Source of the DNA: DAIOHQ01 sp036744635
GTDB taxonomy: Bacteria > Planctomycetota > Phycisphaerae > Tepidisphaerales > Tepidisphaeraceae
Direction: 5' to 3'
DNA: 6,790 nt
Assembly: GCA_036744635.1 (NCBI GenBank)
Contig: DAIOHQ010000254.1
Span: 1 to 6,790, forward strand
Under the pieces are notes generated by a model, which saw only the letters and a list, made by a program, of their open reading frames with translations, did not search any database and was not told the DNA's origin. Made by a program: the position numbers and the translations under genes. Of the stretch, positions 4,999 to 6,790 are shown piece by piece (the first letter of the stretch is position 1; each line of letters starts with the position of its first letter).

Positions 4999-6561
4999 TT
5001 ACGCCCCGCCGATGTAGCTTCCCACCGCGGATTCGGCGAAGGCGAAGAAGCTTTCGATTTCTTCGCGGGTGTCGCCGCTGAAGGCCTTGGCGTGGGAGGC
5101 GCCCGGCCCGGTCAGGGTGAGGATGTCATCCTGGCCGTCGCCGTTCACGTCCATGGCCGCGATGCGGACGCCGCCGCGGAAGCTGGTGTCATAGGCGAAA
5201 AAGCTGGCGATCTCCGTTGGGGTCGATGTCGAGACGTCGAAAGCCTTCACGTGCGGATTGGCTCCCTCGCCGGCGGAGATGATCACCTCCGGTTTGCCGT
5301 CACCGTTGAGGTCTCCGGAGGCGACGTACAACCCGCTGTCGAAGCCGATGTCGAAGACGAAGAAGCTGCGGATTTCGGCGAAATCGCCGCCGTGGAACAC
5401 TTTGAGGTGAGGCCCAGCGCCCGGCCCGGCGCCGACGATGATGTCATCCTTGCCGTCGCCGTCGATGTCGCCGGAGGCCACGCGGATGCCGCCCTTGAAG
5501 CCGACGTCGAAGGCAAAGAAGCTGGCGATTTCATCGCCGGTCACGCCGTCGAAGACCTTCACGTGCGGGCCGGCGCCGGCGCCGGCGGAGACGATCACAT
5601 CGTCATGCCCGTCGCCGTTGACGTCGCCGGCCGCGACATAGATGCCGTTATCGAAGCCGGGATCAAACGCGAAGAAACTGCCCAGCTTGCCGGGGATTTG
5701 CAGGCCGGTGACGCCATCGAAAATCTTGACGTGGGGACCGGCTCCAGCGCCGGCGCCGACAATGATGTCGGGAATGCCATCGCCGGTGATGTCGCCGGAG
5801 GCCACACGAATTCCGCCGCGGAAGCCGGGATCGAAGGCGTTGAAATCCATCACGGTGATGTCGGTGAGGGCATCGAAGACGCGCACTTCCGGATCGCCGC
5901 CGGCATCCGAGCCGGTGACGATGTGCGGCGCGCCCTGGGTCAGCACCAGCGAAAGGTTGTCGGCATAGCCATCGTCGAACGTCCCGCCTTCGCGGGTGAA
6001 GCGCATCTTTACTTCGATCTGCCGCGTGCCAACCGGCACGGTGGCGCGGGCGCGGCGATAGAGCAAGGAAGTCTGCGAGTTGCGGTCGGCCGCCAGCACC
6101 GGTCCGATGCTGACCGAGTCGAGAATCGTGCCATCGCCGTCCTTGAACGTCGCCGTCACCACTACGTTGTCATCCTGGAATTGCCAACCGCCCAGGTAGC
6201 CGGCAAGCGTTGCGTTGGCCTTGCCGGAGTCGATGATGGCGGCGGCCGAGGTGACGTGGATCGTCTGCGACAGGGCGCTGAAGTCGGTGTTCTGCCCGCC
6301 GGCGAAGAAATTGTTTCCGCCATCGACCGGGCCGGGCAGGAAGGTGCCCTTGGCGCCGTTCTGCACGACGGTGGCGCCGCCTTCGGTGGTCCATCCCGGA
6401 GCGGCAATGACGTCATCGCCGGTGAACGAGCCCGGACCGGCTTCAGCGCCGGGATTTTCGATCAGGTTCGTGCCCAGCATGCTGCCGCTGAGGCAGATAC
6501 GTGCCTCGCAGGCTTCGATAAGCGGATAGGTCATCCCGTGACGCGGATTGGTGCGCTGCAT
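4999..6561 (-). CDS. Secreted FG-GAP/VCBS repeat protein with LEPR-like N-terminal motif and jelly-roll-like domain
   Basis: This is a 520-residue protein, probably surface-bound or extracellular. Residues 1-28 carry PLIEACEARICLSGS, a variant of the planctomycete extracellular N-terminal motif (LExLExRxLLS), in place of a classical signal peptide. Residues about 31-209 look like a beta-sandwich of the carbohydrate-binding type: they start NLIENPGAEAG, include GNNFFAGGQ (82-90), and end in the strand DDGYADNLSLVLT (196-208). Residues 211-520 form an FG-GAP/VCBS beta-propeller with six P-H-V-K-x-F-D-like strands (from 224, 276, 332, 384, 436 and 489). Five calcium-loop motifs are visible: DITGDGIPD (257), DVNGDGHDD (313), DIDGDGKDD (365), DLNGDGKPE (417) and DVNGDGQDD (471). 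Such propellers usually bind calcium and mediate adhesion or protein contacts; the ligand here is unknown. There is no PEP-CTERM, dockerin or sortase-type tail. The start is supported by AGGGAG six bases upstream. A 506-codon open frame on the opposite strand is treated as a shadow. Confidence 0.92.
   Translation of the reverse strand: MQRTNPRHGMTYPLIEACEARICLSGSMLGTNLIENPGAEAGPGSFTGDDVIAAPGWTTEGGATVVQNGAKGTFLPGPVDGGNNFFAGGQNTDFSALSQTIHVTSAAAIIDSGKANATLAGYLGGWQFQDDNVVVTATFKDGDGTILDSVSIGPVLAADRNSQTSLLYRRARATVPVGTRQIEVKMRFTREGGTFDDGYADNLSLVLTQGAPHIVTGSDAGGDPEVRVFDALTDITVMDFNAFDPGFRGGIRVASGDITGDGIPDIIVGAGAGAGPHVKIFDGVTGLQIPGKLGSFFAFDPGFDNGIYVAAGDVNGDGHDDVIVSAGAGAGPHVKVFDGVTGDEIASFFAFDVGFKGGIRVASGDIDGDGKDDIIVGAGPGAGPHLKVFHGGDFAEIRSFFVFDIGFDSGLYVASGDLNGDGKPEVIISAGEGANPHVKAFDVSTSTPTEIASFFAYDTSFRGGVRIAAMDVNGDGQDDILTLTGPGASHAKAFSGDTREEIESFFAFAESAVGSYIGGA
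5002..5931 (-). repeat. Tandem FG-GAP repeat block within the surface protein
   Basis: The propeller half of the gene is built from repeats of about 52-56 codons (spacing between calcium motifs 56, 52, 52 and 54 residues). Similarity is visible in the DNA too, for example recurrent GTCGCCGGAGGCCAC on the plus strand (5466-5480 and 5790-5804). The repeats alternate in type: F(R/K)GG(I/V)R...IIVGAG in repeats 1 and 3, FD(N/S)G(I/L)Y...VI(V/I)SAG in repeats 2 and 4, and FRGGVR again in repeat 5. Confidence 0.8.
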
Positions 6562-6567
6562 TGCAAG

Positions 6568-6573
6568 CTCCCT
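6568..6573 (-). promoter_or_regulatory. Ribosome binding site of the FG-GAP gene
   Basis: The minus strand reads AGGGAG, six bases before the ATG at 6561-6559. This supports that start over the second Met at residue 10. Confidence 0.7.
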
Positions 6574-6754
6574 GAACTAAGAAAAGGTTCCTGCCCGAAA
6601 CGTAACCCGTAGACCGCGGCCGGACAAATCGAATTGACAGGCAAAAGTGCAATGGTCAAGTGAATTCGCGCCGAACAATCCGCGCCACCGGAAAAGACCA
6701 CATCAGCGGCAATTTGGGCAATGGGTCAGTTTGAAGTTTCCGGGTGCCGGGTGC

Positions 6755-6782
6755 CACAGGTCGCGGTACTCCGAGACCTGTG
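6755..6782. repeat. Hairpin repeat at the right window edge
   Basis: CACAGGTC (6755-6762) and GACCTGTG (6775-6782) are exact inverted copies. Inside, after one G/A mismatch, CGG (6764-6766) and CCG (6771-6773) pair around TACT. Just to the left, the 7-base unit CGGGTGC occurs twice in tandem (6741-6754). The sequence resembles GTGCCACAGG-type dispersed repeats that I recall from planctomycete genomes; it may continue past the window. Confidence 0.55.
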
Positions 6783-6790
6783 CCGCGTAG

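Larger units (their letters stand above)
6562..6790. other. Upstream region of the FG-GAP gene
   Basis: No gene is supported in these 229 bases. They hold the ribosome binding site (6568-6573), weak promoter-like hexamers and, at the right edge, a hairpin (6755-6782). For the FG-GAP gene the best -35 is TTGACC (6659-6654, minus strand), but the hexamers 16-17 bases downstream (TCAATT or CAATTC) match TATAAT poorly, so the promoter is tentative. A TTGACA faces the other way at 6634-6639 without a good -10. Confidence 0.5.

Noticed and set aside
5092..6612. 506-codon open frame on the plus strand opposite the FG-GAP gene
   Set aside because: Its translation is a monotonous series rich in Ala, Gly, Asp and Val that mirrors the repeats of the minus-strand gene. 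It has no domain, no ribosome binding site and no signal, while the minus-strand frame has clear family motifs. GC-rich repeat genes commonly leave the antisense frame open.

Overview
The window is a GC-rich stretch of bacterial chromosome that most likely comes from a planctomycete, possibly of the Phycisphaerae. Two genes point there. The 133-residue protein at 2193-2594 matches, from memory, the Minf_1886 family (TIGR04138), described as restricted to Planctomycetes and Verrucomicrobia. The surface protein at 4999-6561 begins with an LEPR-like N-terminal motif (IEACEARICLSG) and continues into GDxNGDG repeats, a common planctomycete architecture. Three of the five genes have no clear Shine-Dalgarno sequence, which is not unusual for the phylum. 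The clade assignment is inference; no marker gene is present.

Layout. (1) 212-1924, plus: a polytopic membrane protein with an N-terminal PGPG-type two-helix unit joined to a flippase-like (LPG_synthase_TM / YbhN / UPF0104) domain. (2) 1927-2594, minus: a two-gene operon joined by an ATGA overlap, made of the Minf_1886-family protein (2193-2594) and an 89-residue single-pass membrane protein (1927-2196). It converges on gene 1 with a gap of only two bases. (3) 2595-2939: a divergent intergenic region holding a foldable, probably dispersed repeat (2671-2764) and a good promoter with an overlapping inverted repeat. (4) 2940-4742, plus: a lipid-anchored TolC-family outer-membrane protein, closed by a strong intrinsic terminator (4790-4820). 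(5) 4875-4951: a long near-perfect inverted repeat of a type seen widely in bacterial genomes. (6) 4999-6561, minus: a secreted protein with a jelly-roll-like N-terminal domain and an FG-GAP/VCBS beta-propeller. (7) 6562-6790: its upstream region, ending in another hairpin repeat at the window edge.

The genes do not form an obvious pathway. The common theme is the cell envelope: a probable lipid or polyprenol-linked substrate flippase, a small inner-membrane protein with a cytosolic partner, an outer-membrane channel and a surface protein. I found no RNA gene, CRISPR array, transposase, toxin-antitoxin pair or defence island. The least explained items are the coupled Minf_1886/membrane-protein pair, the three-way-junction repeat at 2671-2764 and the two-blade periodicity of the propeller. 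None of them amounts to a demonstrated new system.
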